DNA of 64,000 bases from Geosiphon pyriformis (lineage: Eukaryota > Glomeromycota > Glomeromycetes > Archaeosporales > Geosiphonaceae): assembly GCA_016748015.1 (NCBI GenBank), contig JAAOMT010000354.1, positions 50,187 to 114,186 of the forward strand. Reading direction: 5' to 3'. Shown in pieces: positions 35,400 to 46,281 of this stretch. Both the position numbers and the translations under genes were made by a program. The notes beneath the pieces are model-generated. The model was not told the DNA's origin. It searched no databases and saw nothing but the letters and a program-made list of their open reading frames with translations. Within the stretch, counting starts at the first letter, position 1. Each line of letters begins with the position of its first letter.

Positions 35400-37110
35400 A
35401 ACTAGCACCAATAGCACCCATTCAAAACAGTAATAGAATTCGAAAAAACAGAAACAAACCATTTGAGATTTGCAAAATTTTTATTTTAACATTATTACAC
35501 CTATTTTGAATTAACAAATAATAGTTGGCCAACAGAATCAGCTTTCAATTGCTACATTAACAAGAGAATAGTATATCATTTGGGAGGCCAAAAAAATCTA
35601 GAATCTACTTTCAACAATTTTTTCAGTAAACTACTCTAAAGCATCATTCTTTCACAAAACTACTTATTTGCACCTCTAATTACAGAAATAAACAGAGAAA
35701 TTGAAAAATACATTAAGCAAAAATTTTCTATCACTTTTGCTGACAAAAAAAAAGAAAGATTACAAATACCAACAGAAACACCAAAGCAAATCCAACTACC
35801 CACTTGAAAAAAACAAAGATTTGATTCACCTGCTAATTCATTATATTACCACACACCCAGAAATACTATTAATATAATAAGTACAGCTACAACAAGCATA
35901 ACAATGCCACTGAATAGAATTCTATTTCAAAGTAAACAAAAAAAAGCAGAATTATTAGGAACATATAGCAATGATTTTGAGAGATTTAAATTGCAATTTC
36001 CAATGCCATCAGAAATTTAATTACCACTATTACAATCAGATTTCGGAACTACTAGTCTCTAGAAAATAACTGACTCTAAGAAAGAGAAAAGCAGTAATTA
36101 AAAAATTAATAAACAAAATCTGATCACAGAAAACCTGAAAAATGAAACCCCAAATATTCAAACTCAAAAAAATTAGAACAATCCCAACTCTGACATAATT
36201 AATCAACAACACTTACTTCTGATAAACATAATCAATCAGCCACCAATTAAACTGATTGTTAAACCAATTTAACTGCTGCAAATACCACCTCAACAACAAC
36301 TACTTCAATAACTGCTAATTGTATCAATGGCTTATACACCAATCACCAAGCTAAAAAAATTCACTGGCAAAAAAAAATGCCTAAGTTTGGCTCAATGACA
36401 TAGTCAAAGCAATAACTGCCAACAACTGAGACAATACTAAAGCAATGCAAGCCATCCCATACTTTTTACAAGACACTGCCAATTCTTGGTACCAAAATCT
36501 TGTAAACAAATCCTAAGTTTTCAATGCATTTAAAGTCACATTCCTGCAATATTTCAGTGATCATAATAGTATTAATTGCTTAACAACTAATTTCACTACT
36601 ATCAAACAAGGAGACACTGAAGCAGTCACAACTTACTTAGGATGTTGCTACTGAAATCTGCATCAAATTTAGGCTATTGACGCAAACTACTTTATAGTAC
36701 TCCAAATTTTGAATCAGTTTATTTGCAGATTGCATAGCAGCCTATTACAACATGTATGTCTACTATGTCCAGCTACTTTTCAGGGTGCCATTAACCATGC
36801 CAGAAATTTAGAATCAACTAAATTAGAAGCCAACCACACCCAAGCCATAAATCTAGTAATGAATGGATTATTTAACTTGGATTCTAAGTTAAAACAATTC
36901 AGTAATTCTATTAATCAAAAATCAAAGAAATACTTAGCTAATAATCAAGCCATCTATTAACCTTTATAATGACAAAATAATTAAGGAAACATGAATTGTT
37001 TTCAAAATCAGTCACATTTATCTTTATCATACAATCAATTATGGCAGCAAAAAATACATATTTGCTACAACTATGATAAACAAAATTATTTGAGAGCCAA
37101 CTGCCAATTT
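35400..37110 (+). pseudogene. Gypsy-2 gag with degraded zinc knuckle
   Basis: The N-terminal block reads NSWPTESAFNCYINKRIVYH and FSKLL*SIILSQNYLF. The capsid begins MAYTPITKLKKFTG (ATG 36327). It continues with AMQAIPYFLQDTANSWYQNL, FNAFKVTFLQYFSDHNSIN, TIKQGDTEAVTTYLG and ILNQFICRLHSSLLQHV. The nucleocapsid knuckle at 37063-37104 reads C-x2-Y-x3-NY-x4-C, so the second Cys and the His are both Tyr (G-to-A and C-to-T). Gln-to-stop changes are frequent in the Gln/Tyr-rich tail up to about 37370. Confidence 0.75.
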
Positions 37111-37619
37111 TATAATAACTCACAATTAGGAAATCAATACAGAAACTCTGATCACAGATTCCAAACTCCAAACTATCAATCAAATCCAGAACCATATCAA
37201 CCAAATTACTTACTCATGATGCAGCAACCAATCTATTAACCACCAATTTATTAGTCTCCAGCATCTGTAGTTTATTAACTGCAGTTCCAATCTATCTATT
37301 AGCTATAGCTGCAAGTAATCTATTAACCCCAATAAATTCCAACACCACCACCAAACGCAGCTCAAATAACATCAGAAAATTCCAGATCTAGAGTTACTCA
37401 AAACTGGAAATCAGTAATAGTTGTTTATCAACTGATTCTCAGTTTCTTAACCCAACAATCAGAATCTTACCAGTGGAGTTTGAGAATTAGATAGATTCAA
37501 AATCTGAATTTCCAGCACTACTTAAGTCTCCTGGTTACCCCAGAAGATGCCTCATCCAATAATTAAGAACCCAATTAGAAGCAGCCACTTAACAGCAATA
37601 TTCCACCAGCAACCAGTAT

Positions 37620-37975
37620 TGAGGACAAAACACTTACAGCTATATTCTCTTTTAAACTTAAAAAAACTGCTCCAGTCCTATTATTCAGTAAAGTTGCATT
37701 TGACACCAAACCTATTACTGCAATGTACACTAATACCAAAGTTAATGGTCATTCCATCAAACTGATTTTAAATAGTGGATTAGCTGGCAGTATTATTACA
37801 TAACAATGCATAGACCAATTAAGTTACTAAGTTGATCATATGGCCAGCACCATAATCATTACAGCTGATGAAGCAACCAAAACTCTCATTGGTGAAATTG
37901 ATGACTTAATTATTAAAATCAATGGCATTATTGTACCAATCAAAGTCTTGGTAATGAAAGCAACCTAATACCAAG
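37620..37975 (+). pseudogene. Gypsy-2 aspartic protease
   Basis: Reads KVAFDTKPITAMYTNTKVNG and IKLILNSGLAGSIIT*. The catalytic Asp of D-S-G is Asn (codon 37771-37773). DLIIKINGIIVPIKVLVMKA and YQALVGNDWLSKTN follow, with a TAA between as in Gypsy-1. The similarity to Gypsy-1 is clear along the whole domain. Confidence 0.8.
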
Positions 37976-38389
37976 CACTTGTTGGCAATGATTGATTGTC
38001 TAAAACCAATACTGTACTTGACTGGACCACCCAGGAATTGGAACTTAGCCAGAATGGACAACAGACACATGTACCAGCCATGTATAGTCACTTCAAGACC
38101 ACTTACACCACAGCATCACTCATTAAGTTCAATGACAAAGAAAAAAAACCTACCTGAGAAGCCTACCAAATTTCCTGGGCTGATACTAAACACAATGAGT
38201 TACTGCCAGTACTTTCTTGGGATGACAAAAGAAAGAGAAAAAAAAAAACACACCAGAAAAAAACACTACCACAAAAGAAATAATTAGTGACTGAGAAAAA
38301 TTTTATACTCATGAACCACTAAAGCAACCATCATACATTTCACTTAAATACCAAGATTGTAATAAGAATCTTTCTTCTATAAAAGTATG

Positions 38390-39115
38390 GATTGCACTTG
38401 ACAAAAACTATTGGACATACACACATTACTACTGCAAACCATGCTACAGAAAACATTATGAGTACTCCAAACAACAAGACAAATAAGACAACAAACTATG
38501 TTTCACTTGTGGAAAACAGTTACTTGATAAAGAAAATGGAAAAACATTCCTGGTCAAAAAAAAATGTGCAATATTTTGTGCCAATATACAATCCTCATTA
38601 GCAACTGGGTCAGTCATAAAACACCTTTTAATGCCACATAAAACCATGTTTTAGCATATTTAAATGGCTATTCACACAACAAAGATGAGATCTGGAGAAT
38701 AGCAAGTGCCAAAGTCAAAGGCACTTCATTTAACAAAATCTTAGAGATTAAGAATAATCCACCAGAACCAGTCAAAACTTTTTTTATTCCCAATCCAGAT
38801 GCTTTCCTTGACATTAAAACTGGTCCAGAAGAATTCCATGAACATTATCAGAATTTGGCACCCACTTGGGAACAACAAGTACAATGTTTGAAAGAAATAA
38901 ACACACAACTATGTGACCACTGTTTGATTTCATGTAACTTTGAATATTGTAATGAGTGTGATCTCATTTACAATCCACCACCATACATGATTTACACAAT
39001 TCCCAAAGAGGAAAAACCAATCAGCAACTGCACATTGGAATCAGAATTAAATTTTAATCCCAATTCAAACTCTAACAACAACAATGAAAACAACAGTTCC
39101 AGTTCTATTTAACAT
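38390..39115 (+). pseudogene. Gypsy-2 Cys-rich spacer, two clusters
   Basis: Cluster 1 (about 38425-38520) is YYCKPCYRKHYEYSKQQDK then CFTCGKQLL, matching Gypsy-1. A conserved helical block follows: NGYSHNKDEIWRIASAKVKG, PNPDAFLDIKTGPEEFHEHY. Cluster 2 (about 38907-38965) is LCDHCLISCNFEYCNECDL, four CxxC-like pairs typical of a zinc ribbon, then YNPPPYMIYTIPKEEKP and an Asn/Ser-rich linker to TAA at 39110. The block is preserved in two diverged elements, so it was probably functional. Its role is unknown. Confidence 0.65.
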
Positions 39116-39232
39116 AACAATTACAATAATAACAATTCAAACTCAAATTTAAATCCCAAACAATACATCATGCTCTCTGATCTTACCAAAAAGCAGAAAT
39201 TGAAATGATTCAGCAATAATAATGAAAGTATT

Positions 39233-39697
39233 ATGTCAAAACATGCACATAATACTAATGCTGAATTTGATTTGAGATATTTAGGGAAAGACGCCATTAA
39301 ATTAAAACCATATTTGCACACCTGTATTGATCTCAAAATAGCACTAAAAATTCTAGCAACAACAATAGTTCAGTTAGCATCCAGAAGTAGTTTAGCAAAA
39401 AAAGAGATTAATATTAAAAGAGGAATAATTAATGCAAAATATGTAAGAAATATCATTGTAATATTACAAAATAATTTAAAAAAGATGTATATTATAGAGC
39501 CAAATGAAAATATAGCACAGGCAATATTCTTGCCTTTGGTTAAAATAGCTCAATTAATATTAGTGAAAAACAGAGAAAAATTAGAAATTACAGTTAAAGG
39601 AATACAGAAATTTGGATCTATGAGTAGAATAGATGTACCAGTCAATATGACAAAGAAAAAGATTGTTGACAAGAGAAAAATTATCTCCACTCATTAA
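39233..39697 (+). pseudogene. Gypsy-2 dUTPase domain
   Basis: A 154-codon open frame with the trimeric dUTPase motifs in order. They are AEFDLRY (motif 1), ASRSSLAKK (motif 2), IINAKYVRNI (motif 3, where active enzymes have an Asp and Gly-Tyr), NENIAQAIFLPLVKIAQL (motif 4) and GIQKFGSMSRIDVPVN (motif 5). The catalytic Asp of motif 3 is Asn and glycines of motifs 3 and 5 are replaced, so the protein is probably inactive although the frame is unbroken. It sits between the Cys-rich spacer and RT. Confidence 0.87.
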
Positions 39698-39699
39698 TC

Positions 39700-41760
39700 A
39701 ATTTTTATTCTACCATATAACCAGTACATGTTAGCCATAGAAAAAAAAGTAAAAGATCAGATTTAAATTTTTGAAGCAAAAACAATACTTTGTGAATCAG
39801 AAAAAATTGGATTAGTCAATCTATGCATACCAGTTAAAAACCACAGTTACATCAAAATTCCTATCTACAATAACATGAGAGATGTTATCAAAATACCAAA
39901 AAAAACTATCATTAGATATTTAACCACCAAAATCGAAAACCAACTACCAAATCCCATTTCAGATTTTCCACAACTGTGTGGATATATGAATATCACATTA
40001 CAAACAATATACAGATGAGAATGTTATTTGCTCCAACCAGAAAAATTGGAATAAATGAACATGAAAAACTTAGATCTATTTCAACATATACAACTCAAAA
40101 TGTTATTCAACAACTTCATCATCATTTTTGCAAGTAAAAATGAGTTTGACAGAACTGATATAATTCAACACCAGATCAAGACTGGAGATATAAGCCAATC
40201 AAACAAAGAGCATACTGAGTACTACCAGCCAGTCATAAGATCATTCATCAAGAAATCAATCGGATGCTTGACAATAAGCTAATTTAGCCATCAATGAGTC
40301 CATAGTCATTATCAATAGTACTAGTTTGAAAGAAAAATAAAAAAATCTGCTTTTGTGTGAATTACAGAAAACTCAATGGTGTAACTTGTAAAGACAATTA
40401 TTCAACTCCACAGATTCAAAAATTATTTGACACTTTCAGAAAAAAGAAATAATTTTTGATGTTACAGGTGATTATTTGGGATGTTGAATCAAATAACAAG
40501 CCCGTAACTTGGTGCTAGAATTTATTCGCGTTGATATTATTAATCTGAAGATTTTGTATCTGAAGGTTTCGGTTTGAGTTTTTTGTATAATGGACAGAGA
40601 TTCAATAGTTGTTTTATCTGTAGCTTCTCAGAATCACAATTCTGTCAATTTTTTCTTCGGCATGATGGCCGGCAATCCTCTGGTAAGTATTCCATATCTT
40701 CTGTACGTGTCTTACTCTCTTGCAGGGGTCTTTTACCAGACAATCCTTGACATCAGTAATCTAACACTTTATTTAACCAATTAGTGCACAACAATAAAAT
40801 CAAAATAAAATAAAGAAAAGAAATAAAAGAAAATAAAGAAAAAAAAGAAATAAGCCAAGGCGATTTGCAAGTTAGTATTTCGTCAATAGCCATAATCAAG
40901 AGCTATTGTTCCAGTGTGGTTAAGTATCAATTACTATCAACATGAAGTGTTGATAGTGATAGCAGGTTTGAGATAATAAACAGTTATTTATTTGTGGTTT
41001 TTAGAAAGTTGTCTAGATGAAATCTAAACTTAGAGGTCTGTCTTTTTAGTTTCTAATCTTACTGCTATATATACATAATTGAGATTCTTTAATTTCTCAA
41101 TTTTCACAACAAGAATTCTGGAATTTCTGGAATTCTGCGATTCCTTTGAGAGAAATCCTGGAATTCTAGAATTCTGCAATTCCTTGTAAGAATTCTGTAA
41201 TTCCTAAAATCCTGCAATTCCTGAGAGAAATTCTGGAATTTTATATTTATTATGTCTACTTCTGATTGGCTAATAACTATGCTAATATATATTCACTATA
41301 TTTCTATAAGTAACATCAATATTAAATCTAAATAGTGGTTACTAGCAAGTAGCCATGAATCCAGAAGATAAAGAAAAGATGGCATTCACCACAAGAGAAG
41401 AGAATTTCAAATTTGAAGTAATGTCATTTGGCTTAACTAATGTACCAATCACATTCCAACAGCTAATGAAAATTGTCTATACTGAACTATTATAGAAATT
41501 AGTAGTCATATATTTAAATAATACCAATGTGTTCTCAAAAACATTTAATGATTATCTTCATTATCTTCAGCAAATGTTTAAAAGACTGAGAAGAGCAGAA
41601 TTGAAACTAAATGCAATCAAGTGTTTCTTCAGCAAAACAGAACTCAAAGTTTTTGGGACATGTTGTAAGCAAAGAAGACATTAAAACAGATTCAGATAAA
41701 ATTGAAATAATAAAATTCTTTCCAGTACCCACTAACTTGACCAAGCTATGAGCATTCTTA
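39700..41760 (+). pseudogene. Gypsy-2 linker and reverse transcriptase, split by an antisense LTR
   Basis: The linker has YNQYMLAIEKKVKDQ, FPQLCGYMNITLQTIY and FASKNEFDRTDIIQHQIKTG (40055-40190). RT motifs: CVNYRKLNGV in part (40350), QKLFDTFRKKK at 40430, then the solo LTR. RT resumes at 41316 with ILNLNSGY*QVAMNPEDKEK, the TAG at 41343-41345 replacing Trp. FEVMSFGLTNVPITFQQLMK follows. The catalytic Y-x-D-D reads YLNN (41511-41522). The thumb is LKLNAIKCFFSKTELKVF. Confidence 0.85.
40461..41315 (-). mobile_element. Solo LTR inserted antisense in Gypsy-2 RT
   Basis: 855 bp, TGTTAC...GTAACA. The flanks are TTGA (40457-40460) and TCAA (41316-41319), consistent with a 4-bp duplication that has since suffered two transitions, because the undisturbed RT codons would read K-Y-F-S. 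It carries the family hairpin with perfect 10-bp arms (40933-40942, 40948-40957) and a GGAATTC-type U3 array (about 41100-41240). Confidence 0.88.
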
Positions 41761-41869
41761 AGATTCACAAAGTACTATCATTGCTTCATCAAGAACTTTT
41801 TCAAACTGGCTCAACTATTGTATCATCTACAAACCAAAAATGTTAAATATGAATAGACAGAAATACAAC

Positions 41870-42330
41870 AAGAAGCTTTCAATACACTAAGGAGAAAGCT
41901 CATTTAAGCTCTAGTACTGATTTATTTAAATTATAGCAAACCATTTATCATTACCACAGATGCATCAGATCAAACATTGGGAACAGTACTATTACAAAAA
42001 AGATTGGATAAAAGAAAACATTCAATAGCATATACCAGCCAAAGCTTAATGCTAGCTGAAAAAAACTATAGAACACCAGCCAAAAAGAACTATAGAACAC
42101 CAGTACTTAAACACTTAGCAATTTATTGGGCTGTTATGAAATGTAAGGAGTACTTGAGCCAAAAATTTAAAGTGCACATTGATCATAAAAGATTGACTTT
42201 AATCCAGAAGCAAAAATTTGGAGACAATCAACACATGAGATGAAAAATAGCACTTTCACTATATACTTTTATAATACACTATAAAAAGGGAAAAGAAAAT
42301 GGAAATGCTGACAGTTTGTCATGAATGAAA
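41870..42330 (+). pseudogene. Gypsy-2 RNase H
   Basis: RNase H of the RT polyprotein. TAG at 41854-41856 precedes it at a conserved Trp. FIITTDASDQTLGTVLLQK keeps the first Asp, IAYTSQSLMLAEKNYRT is followed by a 24-base in-frame duplication (EKNYRTPA then KKNYRTPV), and LAIYWAVMKCKEYLSQKF completes the fold. IHYKKGKENGNADSLS* closes it, the last stop replacing Trp or Arg. Confidence 0.8.
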
Positions 42331-42579
42331 CAAATCTGAACATTTCAACTCAAAAATATAACAAAATCTAAACAGTTAAAAACAAAAATATATAACAAAA
42401 AATGAACACACAAAAATATCAACAACTTCAGCATTATATAAATACTCAACAGTTTAAGGAAAAATTATCTCAAAAGGAACAAAACAACATAAAACAACAA
42501 TTAAAATATTTTATTGATCATTAAAATATACTTTATCAAAAGAACAAAAAAAATCCAAATCAACCAACCAGAGTAATTA

Positions 42580-43790
42580 CAGAACCAGAAAAAGAAACAA
42601 GACTGTTCAACATGTACTCAAATCCAACAGCAGAATATTTTCACAAAGAAGCAACAATAGAAAGAACTAAAAAAAGATACTATTGGCCATCAATGTATCC
42701 AAACATTATCTAATACATCCAAAATTGTGATGCTTGTCAGAAAAGAGGAGAAACCAAACCCAATGAACTATTAAGACCAATCAAAGTAGAACAACTATTT
42801 AATCACATCAAAATTGACTTAATCAGACTATTAACTATAACCAGCAGAAGCAACAGATATATTGCAATATTTATAAATTATCTTACAAAATAGCCAAAAG
42901 CAAAAGCCATTTAAAAAGCAGATGCAAAATCCATTGCTGAATTCATTCATTAAGATTTGATTTGTCAACACAGATGCCCAAAAGAATTACTATTCAACCA
43001 AAAAACTCACTTTGTGAATAGAACATTAACAGAATTAAGTCAAAGATTTGAAATCAAAAGACTATTATTATTACCATACTATTCATAAACAAATAGATTA
43101 ATTGAAAAGTTTAATAGAACATTGTGTGAAACAATTGCCAAAATCAACCAAAAAAACCAGGACAAATGGGATTTGTTTATATCCTTAGTATTATTTGCTT
43201 ACTAGACAATAAAGCAAAACACTACACAAGCAACACCATTTGAATTAATATATAGTAGAACAGCAATATTACCAGTTGAAATAGAAGTCAAAACATATCC
43301 AACCAAACCAATAACTGAAGAAAATTTTCAAAGAACATTGTTGAAAAGAACATATAATTTAATGAAGACATTAGAAAACAAATAGTGAAGAGCAGCTGAT
43401 AACATCCAAAAGTCACAAAAAAAACAAAAAAAAAGACATAATAACCAATTACCAGATAAACCAGTCGAATTCAAGATTGGGAATAAAGTACTTTTATATT
43501 ATACCAAAGTAGAAAAACAATAGAGTAAAAAATTTGACCTTAAATAAGACAGACCATTTTACATAGAAAAAATTCTAAGAAATAGAGCTTATAAATTAAG
43601 ATTAAACAACAAAATCTTAACCAAAGCAGCCTATAAAAATTGACTGAAACTATATCACAATATAGCATTATCATTTACCAGTAATATTCCACAATTGGAA
43701 GTACAAAGAACACTAGTTCAACCAGATAAAATTCGACAAGATTTAGAACTAATTATTATCATCAACACCAACATGTCAAATTGAACAACT
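42580..43790 (+). pseudogene. Gypsy-2 integrase
   Basis: The zinc domain is KRYYWPSMYPNII then YIQNCDACQKRG. The core has FNHIKIDLIRLL (first Asp), LLFNQKTHF where S-D-x-G is expected (Asp to Asn, 42996-42998) and RLIEKFNRTLCE (Glu kept). FISLVLFAY and SRTAILPVEIE follow. Stops replace Trp in YLTK*PKAKAI and in KQ*SKKFDLK*DRPFYI. The tail RNRAYKLRLNNK matches Gypsy-1. It ends near TGA at 43783. Confidence 0.85.
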
Positions 43791-43799
43791 AAAAAAATA

Positions 43800-44466
43800 T
43801 AAAGACATGGTAGACACAACAAAAGACATCAGAAAAATGGAAATTACTGATGATATCTACTTACTAGCACAACAATTTTTTCAACTAATCTAACAACAAA
43901 ATATGAAAATTACTATCAACCAATAAACTATTCAATACAGAGATACTAGAAAAAAACCCCAATATAAAGTGCAAAGGAAACCAAAAAACACCATCAACAA
44001 AATAATGCTAAAAGTAAAAGTAGTAATAGAAAAACCAACAAGAATCACACCATATTAAGAATTGACCAAAGAAACTTGGAATTGGTAAATACAAGAATTT
44101 TCAAAGAACTTTTGTTATTTCCATTTAAAACAATATTTAAATATTCAGAACTTATATATGAATAAAACAAAATGACTATTCGACCAAGAAATATTACAAC
44201 GACTAGAACAATTTGTAAAAAAAAACAATCTAATTATACAAGCACAAGCCATCTATTAATTACAAGTCGGATTTCAAAACTGATCCAAAATTTTACTCAA
44301 TCCAGCAATAGACTCCATTACTGTTAACCAAATGGAAAAAATAACCAATACTTAATTTGAAAAATTACAGAACAAGATAACACAAATAATTCTTGAAAAA
44401 AAAGTTCAAGAAATACTCAAAAATGGAGAATTAGAATTAGGAGATTTTAACAGAGCTCAATATTAA
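43800..44466 (+). pseudogene. Gypsy-2 terminal accessory region
   Basis: Occupies the same place as the Gypsy-1 terminal ORF. One frame from about 44042 reads with stops: ELTKETWNW, FCYFHLKQYLNIQNLYMNKT, LFDQEILQRLEQFVKKNNLI, QNKITQIILEKKVQEILKNG, ending at TAA 44464. It is helical and charged, with no membrane segment. Sequence identity to the Gypsy-1 ORF is not obvious by eye; position and character agree. Confidence 0.45.
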
Positions 44467-44480
44467 AAAAGAGAGAATAA

Positions 44481-45417
44481 TGTTACTTATAGAATATAAA
44501 AAGTATATTAACATATAAATTAGCCAATTAGAAGTAGCCATAGTAAATATGAAATTACAAGATTTCTCTCAAAAGAATTGCAAGATTCCAAGAATTTCAG
44601 AATTTTCATACAATAAATCGCAGAATTCCAGAATTCTAGGATTTTTCTCAAAGGAATTACAGAATTCCTGGTGTAAAAAATTGAGGAATTAAGAAATCTT
44701 AATTATGTATATATAGCAGTAACATTAGAAGTAAAAAAAAGAGACCTCTCAGTTTAAATTTGATCTAAGCAATCTTTTCATTCACAAATATTAATAAATA
44801 ATTATTCACTATCTCAATCTGTTCTCCACTATCAACACTTCATGTTGATAGTAATAAATACTTAACTATGCTAAAACAATAGCTCTTGATTATGGCTATT
44901 AATGAGATATTAACATTTATTGCCTTGGCTTATTTCTTTTTTTTCTTTTATTTTTTCTTTTTATTTTTCATTATTTGATTTTTGTTTTTGTTTTTGTTTA
45001 TTTGAATTACTAACTTGATTAAAAGAATTAACACATGAAGGTACTGACATCAGGTATAAGTAACTAGTAAAAAATTCAGAAATAAGAGTAGAACACTCAA
45101 TTAAGGATAGCTTACCAGAAGAATTACCAGCCATTATGCTGAAAAAAAAATTTGATGAAATTGTAGTTCTAAGAAGTTATAGATAAAACAAGAAATAATT
45201 ATTCACTATCTCAATCTGTTCTCCACTATCAACACTTCATGTTAATAGTAATAAATACTTAACTATGCTAAAACAATAGCTCTTGATTATGGCTATTAAT
45301 GAGATATTAAACAAAAAACTTAACCAAAACTTTCAGAAACCAACATCATTATATCAATTAAGCACTAAGTTACAGGTTTGTTATTTGCTTTGAGACCCCA
45401 AATAATCATCTGTAATA
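44481..45417 (+). repeat. Gypsy-2 3' LTR with internal duplication
   Basis: 937 bp, TGTTACTTATAG...CTGTAATA (C-to-T at the terminal CA). It is longer than the 5' LTR because a 118-bp segment (44796-44913), including the hairpin and TACTTAACTATGCTAAAACA, is repeated at 45193-45310. Hairpin arms are 44828-44837 and 44843-44852. Confidence 0.9.
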
Positions 45418-45421
45418 ACAT

Positions 45422-46281
45422 TTTGTTTATAAAATATTTTGATCCATTTATCATGCACATTGGGAAGTTAATTCTGGTTCTAAAGTTTTGGCTAGTAGTT
45501 TGTTATCAAATGTTGATTGGCTTGGTTTATTTATAATGTGATATCTAAACTTGCATATAACTATTGATTTCACTGACAAGTCTATTGCCAACACTTGCAT
45601 ATATTTTATGAAAGCTTTGCATTATTAGCTGTCTATTGCTGTTTGGAAATGCCTATATAACAAACTTTACTCCAGTATGATATATTTGTATTGTAGTAAA
45701 GTTGAGATCTCAGATTATGTTTTTTCTTGTATGATTGATAATTCTGTTTGCAGTTAATTGTTAAACACACATGTGACTACTTGAAGGGTGCTTTCTAGTC
45801 ATTTTCATTTTTTTTTATGTGTGTCTCAGTTAATGTTATCTTGTATTTCAGATGCTATATTATGTATGGCTCTTTGCAAAGACTTTGTCCTTAGTAATTG
45901 GCTTTGAAAAGCTGTTTCTGTTTTCGGAGATTCTGCAATTGTACATTAGAAGATTGTGAACTTTGTGTAAGATTTTTGTTTTGCTTTTAGAAATGAGATT
46001 TAGTTGGTCTGTATTAAATATTGTGTTTTTATGGAAAAGAATAAGCTGATATCACAAGATAATTCAGTTTTGGTTTTAGTTTTTGAGTTGTCTTCAATGT
46101 TTTTTGTTGGTATAATCAAATTGCTGGGCATTATTAAAGTATTTGGTGTCAGTTTTGGTTTGCATAAGTTTTGTTTATTTTTTTTAGGAATTGAAGATCT
46201 AGTCTTAATTTATATAAGTGTTTAATGTTGTCTTGATCAGCTTAAGTAGCTGGTCACATATACAAAAGACATGATTCACAT
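45422..46281 (+). pseudogene. LINE-C C-terminal zinc region and 3' UTR start
   Basis: Resumes LINE-C after Gypsy-2 with HAHWEVNSGSKVLASSLLS and FTDKSIANTCIYFMKALHY. The zf-RVT-like segment is CIVVKLRSQIM-like in a shifted frame, and the C-terminus MEKNKLISQDNSVLVLVFEL to GIEDLVLIYISV ends in TAA at about 46225. The 3' UTR is interrupted at 46281 by Gypsy-4. The C-terminal peptide matches LINE-D (VYIIV end). Confidence 0.75.

Larger units (their letters stand above)
34516..45417 (+). mobile_element. Gypsy-2, full-length dUTPase-bearing Gypsy element inside LINE-C
   Basis: A 10.9-kb element with LTRs 34516-35365 and 44481-45417 and flanks ATAT (34512-34515) and ACAT (45418-45421). Internal order is gag, protease, Cys-rich spacer, dUTPase, RT, RNase H, integrase, accessory region, as in Gypsy-1. 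An antisense solo LTR (40461-41315) splits the RT. The coding region is dead: catalytic residues of protease, RT, integrase and dUTPase are altered. Confidence 0.9.

Noticed and set aside
12681-46281. Alternative genetic code or stop-codon readthrough to explain in-frame stops
   Set aside because: TAA, TAG and TGA all occur, at Trp, Gln and Arg positions alike, along with frameshifts and catalytic losses; the host-like exons use stops normally.
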